DNA from: Maritimibacter sp. | GTDB lineage: Bacteria; Pseudomonadota; Alphaproteobacteria; Rhodobacterales; Rhodobacteraceae | NCBI GenBank assembly: GCA_017792445.1 | Contig: CP051232.1 | Location: 1,178,001-1,242,000, forward strand | Direction of reading: 5' to 3' | Length of the DNA: 64,000 nucleotides | Shown: positions 1-8,358 of the stretch, in pieces | Layout of the letters: each line of letters starts with the position of its first letter | Numbering within the stretch: the stretch's first letter is position 1 | Position numbers and translations under genes: made by a program | The notes under the pieces: generated by a model | Told to the model about the DNA's origin: nothing | The model's database searches: none | The model's input: the letters and a program-made list of their open reading frames with translations, nothing else

Positions 1-507
1 ATGCTCTGCCAGATGCGCCGCAAGACGCATTGCATCCTGCCGGTAAGCGGTGACCACACCGCCCCGGACCGAGCCGCCGGGCGACGGGTCGCCTTCGCGC
101 CGCGCGAACTCGCGCAGCAGGCGGTCGCGGCGTTTCGCGGACTGGCGCGGGGCATAGGGCCCGGGGTCGCAGGGCACCTCGACATGGCCGTCCGACAGGC
201 GGACAAGGATCACCCCAAGCCCAAGGCGGCGGCACAGCGCGATGTTGTCCTTCAACGCGCGATGAAACGCGCGCCCGGTCTTGCGCGGGACGCAGACATA
301 GACGGTGTCGCTGATCGCCAGCCGCGCCACGGCCTGATGCAGAAGGGTCAGCGAGAAGGCCGTCTTCAGCTCGACGATCACCGGCGGGGCGTCGCCGCGA
401 CAGGCGACCACGTCGGCCTCGGCCACGTCGCCTTTCACCTCGTACCCCTGCCCTTCGAGAAACGCCTTCACGGGCGGGTAGAGATCTGTTTCGCGCATGT
501 CGGCCAT
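1..507 (-). CDS. DUF2161 family putative PD-(D/E)XK phosphodiesterase (3' end outside window)
   Basis: Reading leftward from an ATG at 507 gives 169 codons open to the window edge, so the C-terminus is missing. The start reads MADMRETDLYPPVKAFLEGQ. A PD-(D/E)XK-like core follows: an acidic stretch (GDVAEADVVACRG), then PPVIVELKTAF, where ELK fits the catalytic (D/E)XK strand. It then continues through a helix and a VYVCVPRK strand. This matches the DUF2161 family, common in Rhodobacteraceae and predicted from fold to be a nuclease or phosphodiesterase; its substrate is not known. It is divergent from the pyrophosphatase gene, with about 120 bases between them holding both promoters. A GTG nine bases upstream (516) is an alternative start. 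Family assignment is fairly sure; activity is inference. Confidence 0.75.
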   Translation of the reverse strand, partial: MADMRETDLYPPVKAFLEGQGYEVKGDVAEADVVACRGDAPPVIVELKTAFSLTLLHQAVARLAISDTVYVCVPRKTGRAFHRALKDNIALCRRLGLGVILVRLSDGHVEVPCDPGPYAPRQSAKRRDRLLREFARREGDPSPGGSVRGGVVTAYRQDAMRLAAHLAEH

Positions 508-629
508 GCGCGCCACTTGACCTCACCTGCCGCCGCGTGACAACCCGCCGCCGTAGCCCTATAGAGGCGCCCGAAACGCACGACCGATACGCCTGCACCA
601 ACGCCTTCCTGAAAACGACGGACAGAGAC

Positions 630-1550
630 ATGACCATCAAAGTCTTCGGCCACAAATCCCCCGACACCGATTCCACCGGCTCGCCCCTGATCTGGGCCTG
701 GTACCTTTCCGAGCACCGCGGCCAGCCCGCCGAGGCGAAGCTGCTGGGCGAGCCCAACACCGAGGCCGCCTTCGTCCTGAAGCGCTGGGGCTATGACAAG
801 CCCGAGATCATCTCGGGCGTCGCAGCGGGTGACGAGGTCGTCATCGTCGACACCAACAACCCGGCCGAACTGCCCGACGCGATCAACGACGCGGACATCC
901 TGCAGATCATCGACCACCACAAGCTGACTGGCGGTCTGGAAACGAAAGGCCCGATCGACATCACGATCAAGCCGCTCGCCTGCACCGCGACCATCATGCA
1001 CAACCTGATGGGCGACAACGACGCCAAGATGCCCGAAGGCATCAAGGGCCTGATGCTGTCGTGCATCCTGTCCGACACGCTGGAATTCCGCTCGCCCACC
1101 ACGACCGAGCAGGACAAGGCGCTGGCCGAGCAGCTTGCCGCCGACCTCGGCCTGTCGATCCCGGACTACGCCTCCGAGATGTTCGCGGCGAAATCGGATG
1201 TGTCGGCCTTCTCGGACGCCGAGCTGATCCGCATGGACTCGAAGGAATACGAAGTTTCGGGCACCAAGTTCCGCGTCTCGGTTCTGGAAACCACCGCGCC
1301 GAACATCCCGCTGGACCGCAAGGCGTCGCTGATGGAGACGATGAAAACCGTCGCCGCCGAGGATGGCGTGGACGAGGTTCTGCTGTTCGTCGTCGATATC
1401 CTGAAGGAAGAAGCGACGCTGCTGGTGCCGAATGACACCGTCAAGACGGTGGCCGAGAAGAGCTTTGGCGCAACCGTTTCGGGCGACACCGTGGTGCTGC
1501 CGGGCGTGATGAGCCGCAAGAAGCAGATCATTCCGGCGCTGACGCTGTAA
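630..1550 (+). CDS. ppaC: Manganese-dependent inorganic pyrophosphatase (family II)
   Basis: Hydrolyses pyrophosphate to two phosphates in the cytoplasm, pulling biosynthetic reactions forward. The 306-residue protein has the DHH-superfamily layout of family II enzymes: GHKSPDTDS at residues 7-15 and DTNNP at 74-78 for metal binding, DHH at 95-97, and SRKKQ at 295-299 in the C-terminal DHHA2 domain that binds substrate phosphates. Length is typical of the family. The frame is open further upstream, but the ATG at 630 gives MTIKVFGHKSPDTDS, the usual N-terminus, so it was chosen. A strong terminator follows 24 bases after the stop, so the gene is probably transcribed alone. Confidence 0.95.
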   Translation: MTIKVFGHKSPDTDSTGSPLIWAWYLSEHRGQPAEAKLLGEPNTEAAFVLKRWGYDKPEIISGVAAGDEVVIVDTNNPAELPDAINDADILQIIDHHKLTGGLETKGPIDITIKPLACTATIMHNLMGDNDAKMPEGIKGLMLSCILSDTLEFRSPTTTEQDKALAEQLAADLGLSIPDYASEMFAAKSDVSAFSDAELIRMDSKEYEVSGTKFRVSVLETTAPNIPLDRKASLMETMKTVAAEDGVDEVLLFVVDILKEEATLLVPNDTVKTVAEKSFGATVSGDTVVLPGVMSRKKQIIPALTL

Positions 1551-1573
1551 GCGAAACGCTTTCCGAATGCCTG

Positions 1574-1602
1574 AAGACCCCCGCATCGCCGGGGGTCTTT
1601 TC
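1574..1602 (+). terminator. Rho-independent terminator after ppaC
   Basis: A nine-base perfect stem (AAGACCCCC, 1574-1582, pairing with GGGGGTCTT, 1591-1599) with an eight-base loop runs into a short T tract. It sits 24 bases after the pyrophosphatase stop codon. Confidence 0.9.
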
Positions 1603-1700
1603 GTATCGGGCCCTCGTGCACCATCTGTGTGCGGCGATCCGGGTTGCGCCCGCCGGGTGCGGCTGTCACCCATGGCGCGTTGCAGTCCAGCGAGAGCCAG

Positions 1701-2432
1701 ATGACCGATCCCTACCGCCATCACCCCGGCCTGCGCGGCAAGATCGAGGATCCGCTGACCTCGTTCTTCCGCACCTTCGATTCCGCGGCGATCGAGGCGG
1801 AACTGGCGGCGCGCGGCCTTGACCCGATGCCCGCCTATCCGGACGATGTGCGCGAGGCATTCCGCAACACCGCGCTTGAGGACCGGCGCGACAGCGACCT
1901 GTGGGTCTTCGCCTATGGTTCGCTGATGTGGAACCCGGCCTTCCTGTTCGAGGAGGTGCGCCGCGCCCACCTGCCCGGCTTCGCCCGCCGTTTTATCCTG
2001 AAAGACGTCTCGGGCGGTCGCGGCACGCCGGATCATCCCGGCGTCATGGCGGCTCTGGACCGCGACCCGGACGGGCCGGGTTGCGACGGGCTTGCGTTTC
2101 GCATCGCCGCCGAACGGCTGGAGGAAGAGACCGACATCCTGTGGCGCCGCGAGCGCATCTCGCCCTGTTACCATGAGGAATTCTTGCCAGCGGGCACCGA
2201 CCATGGCGAGATCACCGTGCTTGCCTTTACCGCCGACCACGACGCCGACATGATCCATCCCGACCTGTCTCACGCGGATCAGGTCGCCTATGCCGCGACG
2301 GGCGAAGGCATCCTTGGCACCAGCCTCGAGTATATCGAGAACCTCGCCGAGCACTTCGAGATCCTGAAAATCGAGGATGCCGACATGGCGCGCCTTCTGT
2401 CCGATGCGCGGGACTTGCGGGCCAGGTCCTGA
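1701..2432 (+). CDS. ChaC-like gamma-glutamylcyclotransferase (copy 1)
   Basis: Predicted glutathione-specific gamma-glutamylcyclotransferase, which would release 5-oxoproline and Cys-Gly from glutathione in the cytoplasm. The 243-residue protein carries the family glycine loop VFAYGSLMW (residues 69-77), GRGTPDHPG (106-114) and the WRRE segment whose glutamate (about 151) is the likely general acid/base. It ends with YIENLAEHFEILKIED, typical of ChaC. It has a 65-residue N-terminal extension that the second copy in this window (23742-24287) lacks. The start at 1701 follows a GAGAG-type ribosome site; earlier in-frame starts give a non-conserved leader that overlaps the terminator region. Confidence 0.85.
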   Translation: MTDPYRHHPGLRGKIEDPLTSFFRTFDSAAIEAELAARGLDPMPAYPDDVREAFRNTALEDRRDSDLWVFAYGSLMWNPAFLFEEVRRAHLPGFARRFILKDVSGGRGTPDHPGVMAALDRDPDGPGCDGLAFRIAAERLEEETDILWRRERISPCYHEEFLPAGTDHGEITVLAFTADHDADMIHPDLSHADQVAYAATGEGILGTSLEYIENLAEHFEILKIEDADMARLLSDARDLRARS

Positions 2433-2540
2433 ACGCGGGACCCGCTTGAGGCATCCGGCGCCCGGGCGCCACGATCGCGGGTTCCAGCGCCTGTTGGTTC
2501 GTGCGATACCGCCCCCGAACGCGCAGCCAAGGCCCGCCCC

Positions 2541-3413
2541 ATGACCCGCATCATTCACCACCTTTCCGAGATTTCCGCCGAGTATGACGCCGTTTTCTGC
2601 GACGTCTGGGGCTGCCTGCACAACGGGCGCGAGCCCTTCGCCGAAGCGGTCGCCGCATTGCAGGCGTTCCGGGCCAAGGGCGGGTCGGTGGTGCTGGTCA
2701 CCAACGCCCCGCGCGCCTGGACCGAGGTGGCGAAGGGCCTGGACCGGATCGGCGTGCCGCGCGACGCATGGGATGCTATTGCGACGTCGGGCGACAGCGC
2801 CCGCACCGCACTGTTCACCGGCGCGGTAGGCAGCAAGGTGCATTTCATCGGCTACGAGACCGACCGCACCATCTTCGAGCCGCCGAAAATCCTGGACGAT
2901 CCGATCCATGTCGACGTGGTGCCGTTGCAAGAGGCCGAGGGGTTGGTCGTCGCCGGGCCGGAAGACCCCTATGCCGATCCGTCGGTCTATCGCGGTGACT
3001 TCCTGTACGCGAAGACCAAGGGCATGAAGCTTCTGTGCATGAACCCCGACGTGATCGTCGACGTGGGGGACAAGCGCCAGTGGTGCGCCGGCGCGCTGGC
3101 CGAACTTTATACCGAGATGGGCGGCGAAAGCCTGTATTTCGGCAAGCCGCACCCACCGATCTACGATCTGGCCCGGCGGCGTCTGGCCGCGATGGAGAAA
3201 GATGTGCCCGAGGCGCGCATCCTCTGCATCGGCGACGGCATCCACACGGATGTGCAGGGCGCGGTTGGCGAGGATCTGGACGTGCTTTTCGTCGCGGGCG
3301 GGCTGGCGGCAGAGGACACGCTGGACGGCGCGCATCCGCATTCCGACCGGCTGGACGCATGGCTGAACATCCACGGGTTCGACCCGACTTTCAGCATCGG
3401 GTTCCTCCGCTAG
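2541..3413 (+). CDS. TIGR01459-type HAD hydrolase
   Basis: A class IIA HAD-superfamily phosphatase of 290 residues. Motif I is VFCDVWGCLHNG, with the nucleophile aspartate at 21; the tryptophan in DVWG replaces the usual DxDGT spacing and marks the TIGR01459 clade of alphaproteobacteria. Motif II is LVTNAPRAW. The late acidic motif GDGIHTDVQGA (metal binding) and FGKPHPPIYD are also present. Relatives act on small phosphorylated metabolites such as phosphoglycolate or nucleotides; the substrate of this clade is not established. It stands between a ChaC gene and a MaoC gene on the same strand, with gaps of about 110 and 125 bases, so it is probably a separate transcript. Confidence 0.85.
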   Translation: MTRIIHHLSEISAEYDAVFCDVWGCLHNGREPFAEAVAALQAFRAKGGSVVLVTNAPRAWTEVAKGLDRIGVPRDAWDAIATSGDSARTALFTGAVGSKVHFIGYETDRTIFEPPKILDDPIHVDVVPLQEAEGLVVAGPEDPYADPSVYRGDFLYAKTKGMKLLCMNPDVIVDVGDKRQWCAGALAELYTEMGGESLYFGKPHPPIYDLARRRLAAMEKDVPEARILCIGDGIHTDVQGAVGEDLDVLFVAGGLAAEDTLDGAHPHSDRLDAWLNIHGFDPTFSIGFLR

Positions 3414-3453
3414 CCCGAAACGACGCGGCAATAAAATTTCAAATTGTGCGGCA

Positions 3454-3479
3454 TTTCGTGACCTAAATTACTTTCGTGA
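3454..3479 (+). repeat. Two direct copies of TTTCGTGA upstream of the MaoC gene
   Basis: The octamer TTTCGTGA occurs at 3454-3461 and 3472-3479, 18 bases apart, in an unusually AT-rich 50 bases. The second copy ends 59 bases before the MaoC-family start codon. Their position suits a regulator site or promoter elements. No known binding motif was recognised. Confidence 0.4.
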
Positions 3480-3538
3480 TTGATCCGTAGGCCGCCGGAC
3501 GGTATATGCTGCAGTGCAACAACCGCCCGGAGGCCGTC

Positions 3539-3982
3539 ATGCTCGACAACCTGGAACGTGGCACGATTTGTATCGAGGATCTCGAGATCGGCATGTGCCG
3601 CTATCTGCGCAAGCAGGTCACCGACCGCGATATCGAGCTGTTCGCCGAGGTGTCGACCGACCGCAACCCGGTGCATCTGGACGACGCCTATGCGATGGAC
3701 ACGATCTTCGAGGGCCGCATCGCGCACGGGATGCTGACCGCGGGGCTGATCTCGGCGGTCATCGGCGAGCAGCTTCCCGGACATGGAACGGTCTACCTTG
3801 GCCAGACGCTGAAATTCATGGCCCCGGTGCGCCCCGGCGACATGGTCTATGCCGAGGTGAAGGTGCGCGAGATCGATCACTCGCGGCGGCGGGTCACGCT
3901 TGATTGTCACTGCGCCGTGGGCGATACGGTCGTCCTGAAAGGCGAAGCGCTGGTCCTGGCGCCCAGCCGGAAATTCGACTGA
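3539..3982 (+). CDS. MaoC-family (R)-specific enoyl-CoA hydratase
   Basis: A single hotdog-fold hydratase of 147 residues that would add water to trans-2-enoyl-CoA to give (R)-3-hydroxyacyl-CoA. The signature is intact: DRNPVH, with the catalytic Asp 41 and His 46 of the hydratase-2 motif, then GRIAHGML (59-66), and later APVRPGD. The ATG at 3539 was chosen because a clear Shine-Dalgarno GGAGG lies five bases before it and the product then has family length; a longer in-frame start at 3506 lacks this. It may feed (R)-hydroxyacyl-CoA into polyhydroxyalkanoate or lipid metabolism, but nothing nearby decides this. Confidence 0.9.
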   Translation: MLDNLERGTICIEDLEIGMCRYLRKQVTDRDIELFAEVSTDRNPVHLDDAYAMDTIFEGRIAHGMLTAGLISAVIGEQLPGHGTVYLGQTLKFMAPVRPGDMVYAEVKVREIDHSRRRVTLDCHCAVGDTVVLKGEALVLAPSRKFD

Positions 3983-4014
3983 CGGACGGGGCCTCCCCCG
4001 TCGCTCGGGGGACC

Positions 4015-4956
4015 ATGAAGACCTTCACCGACTGGACAGGGATCGCCGACGCCGACAAGGGCGCGTCCGCCGCTATCGGCAATTTCGACGGCGTACACCT
4101 TGGCCATCAGGCTGTCATCGACATCGCCCGGTCCGAGGCGACGCGCACCGGCGCGCCGCTTGGCATCATGACCTTCGAGCCGCACCCGCGCGAGTTCTTC
4201 GCCCCCGACGCCCCTCCCTTCCGGCTGATGAGCGCCGAGACAAAGTCGCACCGGCTGGAGAAGCTGGGCGTGGATCAGCTGTACCAGCTTCCGTTCGACG
4301 CCCGGCTGTCGGGGCTGTCGGCCGAGGACTTCGCCCGCGTGGTGATCGCCGAGGGGCTGGGCCTGAGCCATGTCGTTGTTGGCGCCGACTTCTGCTTTGG
4401 GAAGGGCCGGACGGGCACCACCGGAATGTTGCAGGAGTTTGGCGCGCGTTTCGGCTTTGGCGTGACGGTTGCCGAGCTCGTCGAGACGGCGGGGCTGGAA
4501 GTCTCGTCGACACGCATCCGCACCGCGCTGGCCGAGGGAGAGCCGCGCCACGCCGCCGCGATGCTGGGGCACTGGCACCGGATCGACGGCGCCGTGCGGC
4601 ATGGCGACAAGCGGGGCCGCGACCTCGGCTATCCGACCGCCAACATGTCGATCACCGGGCTGCACCCACCGAAATTCGGCGTCTATGCCGTGAAGGCCGA
4701 CATCCTGACCGGACCGCACAAGGGCAGCTATGACGGCGCCGCCAACATCGGCCTGCGCCCGATGTTCGGAGAGAACGTGCCGAACCTCGAAACCTTCCTG
4801 TTCGACTTCAGCGGCGATCTGTACGACCAGCACCTGTCGATCGCGCTGGTCGACTACCTGCGCCCCGAGGCGAAGTTCGACAGCCTCGACGCATTGGTCG
4901 CGCAGATGGACGCCGACTGCGCCCGCGCGCGCGAGATCCTCGCGGCGCTGCCATGA
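4015..4956 (+). CDS. ribF: Bifunctional riboflavin kinase / FAD synthetase
   Basis: Phosphorylates riboflavin to FMN and adenylylates FMN to FAD. The 313-residue protein has the N-terminal nucleotidyltransferase domain, with GNFDGVHLGHQ containing the HxGH ATP-binding motif, and EVSSTRIRTAL near its end. The C-terminal kinase domain has the metal/phosphate motif GYPTANM. Length matches bacterial RibF. The ATG at 4015, behind a GGGGGA site, starts the conserved region; the open frame upstream belongs to the previous gene's other frames. It overlaps the next gene by four bases (ATGA), so the two are translationally coupled. Confidence 0.95.
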   Translation: MKTFTDWTGIADADKGASAAIGNFDGVHLGHQAVIDIARSEATRTGAPLGIMTFEPHPREFFAPDAPPFRLMSAETKSHRLEKLGVDQLYQLPFDARLSGLSAEDFARVVIAEGLGLSHVVVGADFCFGKGRTGTTGMLQEFGARFGFGVTVAELVETAGLEVSSTRIRTALAEGEPRHAAAMLGHWHRIDGAVRHGDKRGRDLGYPTANMSITGLHPPKFGVYAVKADILTGPHKGSYDGAANIGLRPMFGENVPNLETFLFDFSGDLYDQHLSIALVDYLRPEAKFDSLDALVAQMDADCARAREILAALP

Positions 4957-5429
4957 CCGCCGACCCGATCGACCGCCACGGATTGCGGGACAGGTTCTGG
5001 GAGCGGGTACCGCTGAAGAACCTCACCCCGCGCGAGTGGGAGGCGCTGTGCGACGGCTGCGGCAAGTGTTGCCTGAACAAGCTTGAAGACCCGGACACGA
5101 ACGAGGTCGCCTTTACCCGTATCGCCTGCCGCCTGCTGGACGATGCGACCTGCCGCTGTGCGCAGTACGAGATCCGCAAGCAGTTCGTGCCCGACTGCGT
5201 CGTGCTGACCCCGAAGAACATCGGCGAGATCGCCTATTGGATGCCCGAGACCTGCGCCTACCGGCTGCTGTACGAAGGCAAGGCGCTGTACGACTGGCAC
5301 CCGTTGATCTCGGGCACGCCGGACACGGTGCACGAGGCGGGCGTCTCGGTGCAGGGCTGGACGGTGCCAGAGTTCGAAATCCCGGAAGAAGACTGGGAAG
5401 ACTATATCATCGAAGAGCCGAAAGGCTGA
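4953..5429 (+). CDS. YcgN-family cysteine cluster protein
   Basis: A 158-residue member of the YcgN/UPF0260 (YkgJ-like zinc/iron-chelating) family. The N-terminal third holds the cysteine motif CDGCGKCC, and further cysteines follow in IACRLL, ATCRCAQY and VPDCVVL. This spacing is that of a bound metal or Fe-S cluster. The family has no settled biochemical role. It overlaps ribF by four bases and is surely co-transcribed with it, which could hint at a flavin or metal link, but that is only inference from position. Confidence 0.85.
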   Translation: MTADPIDRHGLRDRFWERVPLKNLTPREWEALCDGCGKCCLNKLEDPDTNEVAFTRIACRLLDDATCRCAQYEIRKQFVPDCVVLTPKNIGEIAYWMPETCAYRLLYEGKALYDWHPLISGTPDTVHEAGVSVQGWTVPEFEIPEEDWEDYIIEEPKG

Positions 5430-5565
5430 CGTCGCGCTTGCGTGGGGCCGACGCCCCGCGTTTCCCCGGGCATTTCCGGTCAGAACACGCAGCAGCGGGC
5501 GCGATTGCCCTCTGCCGCCGAATATGGTCTGACACGGGCAATCCCCGAACTTCAGGACGACCGCG

Positions 5566-6618
5566 ATGTTCTTCTCTTCCGACAACACGTCCCCCGCGCA
5601 TCCCAAGGTGATCGAGGCGCTGGCCGCCGCCAATACCGGTTACGTGCCGTCCTACGGCGCCGATCCGATCATGGACGAAGTGCGCGACCGAATCCGCGAC
5701 ATCTTCGAGGCGCCGGAGGCCGCGGTGTATCTGGTCGCCACCGGCACTGCCGCGAACGTGCTGTCGCTGGCCTGCTACTGTCCGCCGTGGGCCGCGATCT
5801 TCTGCCACCGCAACGCGCATATCGAGGAGGACGAATGCGCGTCGCCCGAGTTCTATACCGGCGGCGCCAAGCTGGTGCTGGTGGATGGCGAGCACGCCAA
5901 GATGACGCCGGAGGGTCTGCGCGAGACGATCCGCTTCACCGGGCGCGGCGGGGTGCACAATGTGCAGCGCGGTATGGTGTCGATCACCGACGTGACGGAG
6001 AACGGGACGGTCTATTCGGTATCCGAGGTGGCGGCGCTGGCCGCCGTGGCGAAGGACTATGACCTGCCGGTCCACATGGACGGCGCGCGGTTCGCGAATG
6101 CGCTGGTGTCGACCAACGCCTCGCCCGCCGACCTGACGTGGCGCGCGGGCGTCGACGTGCTGTCCTTCGGCGGCACCAAGAACGGCCTGATGGGGGTCGA
6201 GGCGGTGGTGCTGTTCGATCCGAAGAAGGCATGGGAGTTCGAGTTGCGCCGCAAGCGCGGCGGGCACCTGTTCTCGAAGCATCGCTTCCTGTCGGCGCAG
6301 ATGCAGGCCTATCTGACCGACGACCTGTGGCTGGACATGGCGCGGACCGCGAACGCGCGCGCCGACCGGCTGGCCGAGGGCATCCTGAAGGTGCCCGGCG
6401 CCAGCCTTGTCCATCCGCAGGACGCCAACATGGTGTTCGCCGCCTTCCCGCGCGGGCTGCACCACAAGGTGCGCGCGGCGGGCGCGGCGTATCACGTCTG
6501 GCCCGGCCACCAGTCGCTTGACGGCGACCCGGATCAGCCCGTCTCGGGCCGGCTCGTGTGCAGCTGGTGCACCGGCGAGGACGAGATCGACAGCTTCCTT
6601 GGTGCGCTGACCGCCTGA
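5566..6618 (+). CDS. ltaE: Low-specificity L-threonine aldolase
   Basis: A fold-type I PLP enzyme that cleaves L-threonine or L-allo-threonine to glycine and acetaldehyde. The 350-residue protein begins MFFSSDNTSPAHPKV, the usual N-terminus of this family, with SYGADP, the substrate-region histidine in CHRNAH, the PLP aspartate in HMDGARF (172), and the Schiff-base lysine at 205 in SFGGTKNG. Length is normal. It stands alone, about 135 bases after the YcgN gene and converging on the isomerase-like gene ten bases downstream. A second, unrelated (fold III) D-threonine-aldolase-like gene occurs at 50830-51885. Confidence 0.92.
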   Translation: MFFSSDNTSPAHPKVIEALAAANTGYVPSYGADPIMDEVRDRIRDIFEAPEAAVYLVATGTAANVLSLACYCPPWAAIFCHRNAHIEEDECASPEFYTGGAKLVLVDGEHAKMTPEGLRETIRFTGRGGVHNVQRGMVSITDVTENGTVYSVSEVAALAAVAKDYDLPVHMDGARFANALVSTNASPADLTWRAGVDVLSFGGTKNGLMGVEAVVLFDPKKAWEFELRRKRGGHLFSKHRFLSAQMQAYLTDDLWLDMARTANARADRLAEGILKVPGASLVHPQDANMVFAAFPRGLHHKVRAAGAAYHVWPGHQSLDGDPDQPVSGRLVCSWCTGEDEIDSFLGALTA

Positions 6619-6628
6619 CCTTGGCCCG

Positions 6629-7228
6629 TCAGAGCTTGCCGGACAGGTGCAGGTCGAGGTCTTCAAGACTGTCCTGCCCCCAGAACCTTTCGTCGCCATC
6701 CGTGATGTAGAAGGGCGAGCCGAAGACGCCATGCGAAACGGCGTCTTCAAGGTTCGTGGCGTAGGTCTCGGCCCCGGCCAGCAGCCCGCTGTCGGCAAGG
6801 GAAGGGTCGAAGCCCGCCGCGGACAGGCAGTCGCGGATCACGTCGTCCTGCGCGATGTCCTTCTCTTCCGCCCAGCAGGCGCGAAGAATGCCGTGCGTCA
6901 GCGCCGCCATGTCGCCGCCGCCCGCCGACTGCGCCGCGATGATGGCATAGGACGACGGCGCCGCGTTGGTTGGAAAATGCGCGGGCTTCAGGTTGATCGG
7001 CATCCCGAGTTTCTTCGCCGTCCGCGCAAGAAGCTGAAGGCGATAGACCAGCCGGCCCTCGAAGCGCTCGGCGGGCGGGGTGCCTCCGGTGCGGGGAAAC
7101 GCCGCCATCAGGTCATAGGGCTTGTAGGTCACCGAGACCCCGTGCTTCCCGGCGATCTCTTCCATCCGGGTCCCTGCGAGATAGCTGAATGGCGAGATTG
7201 TCGAGAAGTAATAGTCGATATGCGGCAA
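6629..7228 (-). CDS. 2-hydroxychromene-2-carboxylate isomerase / kappa GST-like (DsbA family)
   Basis: A 199-residue thioredoxin-fold protein of the DsbA/kappa-class glutathione transferase group. The N-terminus [16 protein letters not shown] carries the serine that replaces the DsbA catalytic cysteine and activates glutathione in HCCA isomerases. The C-terminal part has [20 protein letters not shown], the conserved cis-proline and helix region. In naphthalene degraders the family isomerises 2-hydroxychromene-2-carboxylate, but many copies in bacteria without that pathway are generic glutathione-dependent isomerases. No aromatic-degradation gene is near, so the substrate is open. It is divergent from prs. 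Confidence 0.85.
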   Translation of the reverse strand: MPHIDYYFSTISPFSYLAGTRMEEIAGKHGVSVTYKPYDLMAAFPRTGGTPPAERFEGRLVYRLQLLARTAKKLGMPINLKPAHFPTNAAPSSYAIIAAQSAGGGDMAALTHGILRACWAEEKDIAQDDVIRDCLSAAGFDPSLADSGLLAGAETYATNLEDAVSHGVFGSPFYITDGDERFWGQDSLEDLDLHLSGKL

Positions 7229-7338
7229 CGGCCCGGCCTCCCTACGCTGCGTCTTGTTTGCAAGACCGTATCAGGGTGCTAAGCGGTGGCCAACGTCACG
7301 AATCCGTCATCCCTGCATCTTCCCAGAGACCTGCTGCC

Positions 7339-8358
7339 ATGCCCGCGATCCACGAACCCAAACTGATGTCCGGCAACGCCAACCTGACCCTCGCCTCTGC
7401 CGTCGCACGGCGGATGTCGATGCACCGGGGCGTGAACGTCGGCCTGGTGGAAGCGCGGGTCGAGCGCTTCAACGACGGCGAGATCTTCGTCGAGGTCTTC
7501 GAGAACGTCCGCGGCGAGGATATGTTCATCCTCCAGCCGACCTCGAACCCGGCGAACGACAACCTGATGGAACTGCTGATCATGGCTGACGCGCTGCGCC
7601 GGTCGTCGGCGGCGCGGATCACCGCCGTGATCCCCTATTTCGGCTATGCCCGTCAGGATCGCCGCACCAAGGCCCGCACTCCGATTTCGGCCAAGCTGGT
7701 CGCCAACATGATGGTCACCGCAGGGATCGAGCGGATCCTGACGATGGACCTGCACGCGGCGCAGATTCAGGGTTTCTTCGACATCCCGGTGGACAACCTG
7801 TACGCCGCGCCGGTCTTCGCGCTGGACATCGAGCACCAGTTCAAGGGCAAGCTGAAGGACGTCACCGTGATTTCGCCCGACGTGGGTGGCGTGGCGCGCG
7901 CCCGCGAGCTTGCAAAGCGGATCGGCGTGCAACTGGCCATCGTGGACAAGCGCCGCGAGAAGCCGGGCGAGGTCGCCGAGATGACCGTGATCGGTGACGT
8001 GAAGGGCAAGACCTGTATCATCGTCGACGACATCTGCGACACCGCCGGCACCCTGTGCAAGGCGGCCGAGGTGTTGATGGAGCAGGGCGCGAAAGAGGTC
8101 CACTCGTATATTACGCACGGCGTTCTGTCCGGCCCTGCCGTCGAGCGGATCACCAAGTCGGTGATGAAGTCTCTGGTGATCACCGACACCATTCAGGCGA
8201 CTGCGCCGGTGAAGGCCGCGAAGAACATCCGTATCGTTCCGACCGCTCCGATCTTCGCTCAGGCGATCCTGAACATCTGGAACGGCACCTCTGTCTCGTC
8301 GCTGTTCGAGACCGAGACGCTGCATCCGATCTACGAAGGCACCTACGCCCGGTTCTGA
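7339..8358 (+). CDS. prs: Ribose-phosphate pyrophosphokinase
   Basis: Makes PRPP from ribose 5-phosphate and ATP, for nucleotide, histidine and tryptophan synthesis. The 339-residue protein has the ATP-site flexible segment YARQDRRTK, the [11 protein letters not shown] motif, and the PRPP-binding loop [12 protein letters not shown]. The frame is open upstream, but the ATG at 7339 gives [19 protein letters not shown], matching the family N-terminus. The last 16 bases overlap the end of the convergent MFS gene. Confidence 0.95.
   Translation: MPAIHEPKLMSGNANLTLASAVARRMSMHRGVNVGLVEARVERFNDGEIFVEVFENVRGEDMFILQPTSNPANDNLMELLIMADALRRSSAARITAVIPYFGYARQDRRTKARTPISAKLVANMMVTAGIERILTMDLHAAQIQGFFDIPVDNLYAAPVFALDIEHQFKGKLKDVTVISPDVGGVARARELAKRIGVQLAIVDKRREKPGEVAEMTVIGDVKGKTCIIVDDICDTAGTLCKAAEVLMEQGAKEVHSYITHGVLSGPAVERITKSVMKSLVITDTIQATAPVKAAKNIRIVPTAPIFAQAILNIWNGTSVSSLFETETLHPIYEGTYARF

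Noticed and set aside
468-3431. A 987-codon open frame on the minus strand and other very long antiparallel frames (for example at 11928-14456, 17065-19398 and 60646-63114)
   Set aside because: They lie opposite clear genes (pyrophosphatase, atp genes, clpA, RTX protein). Their translations are low-complexity, rich in R, G, H and A, with no domain. They arise from high GC codon use.
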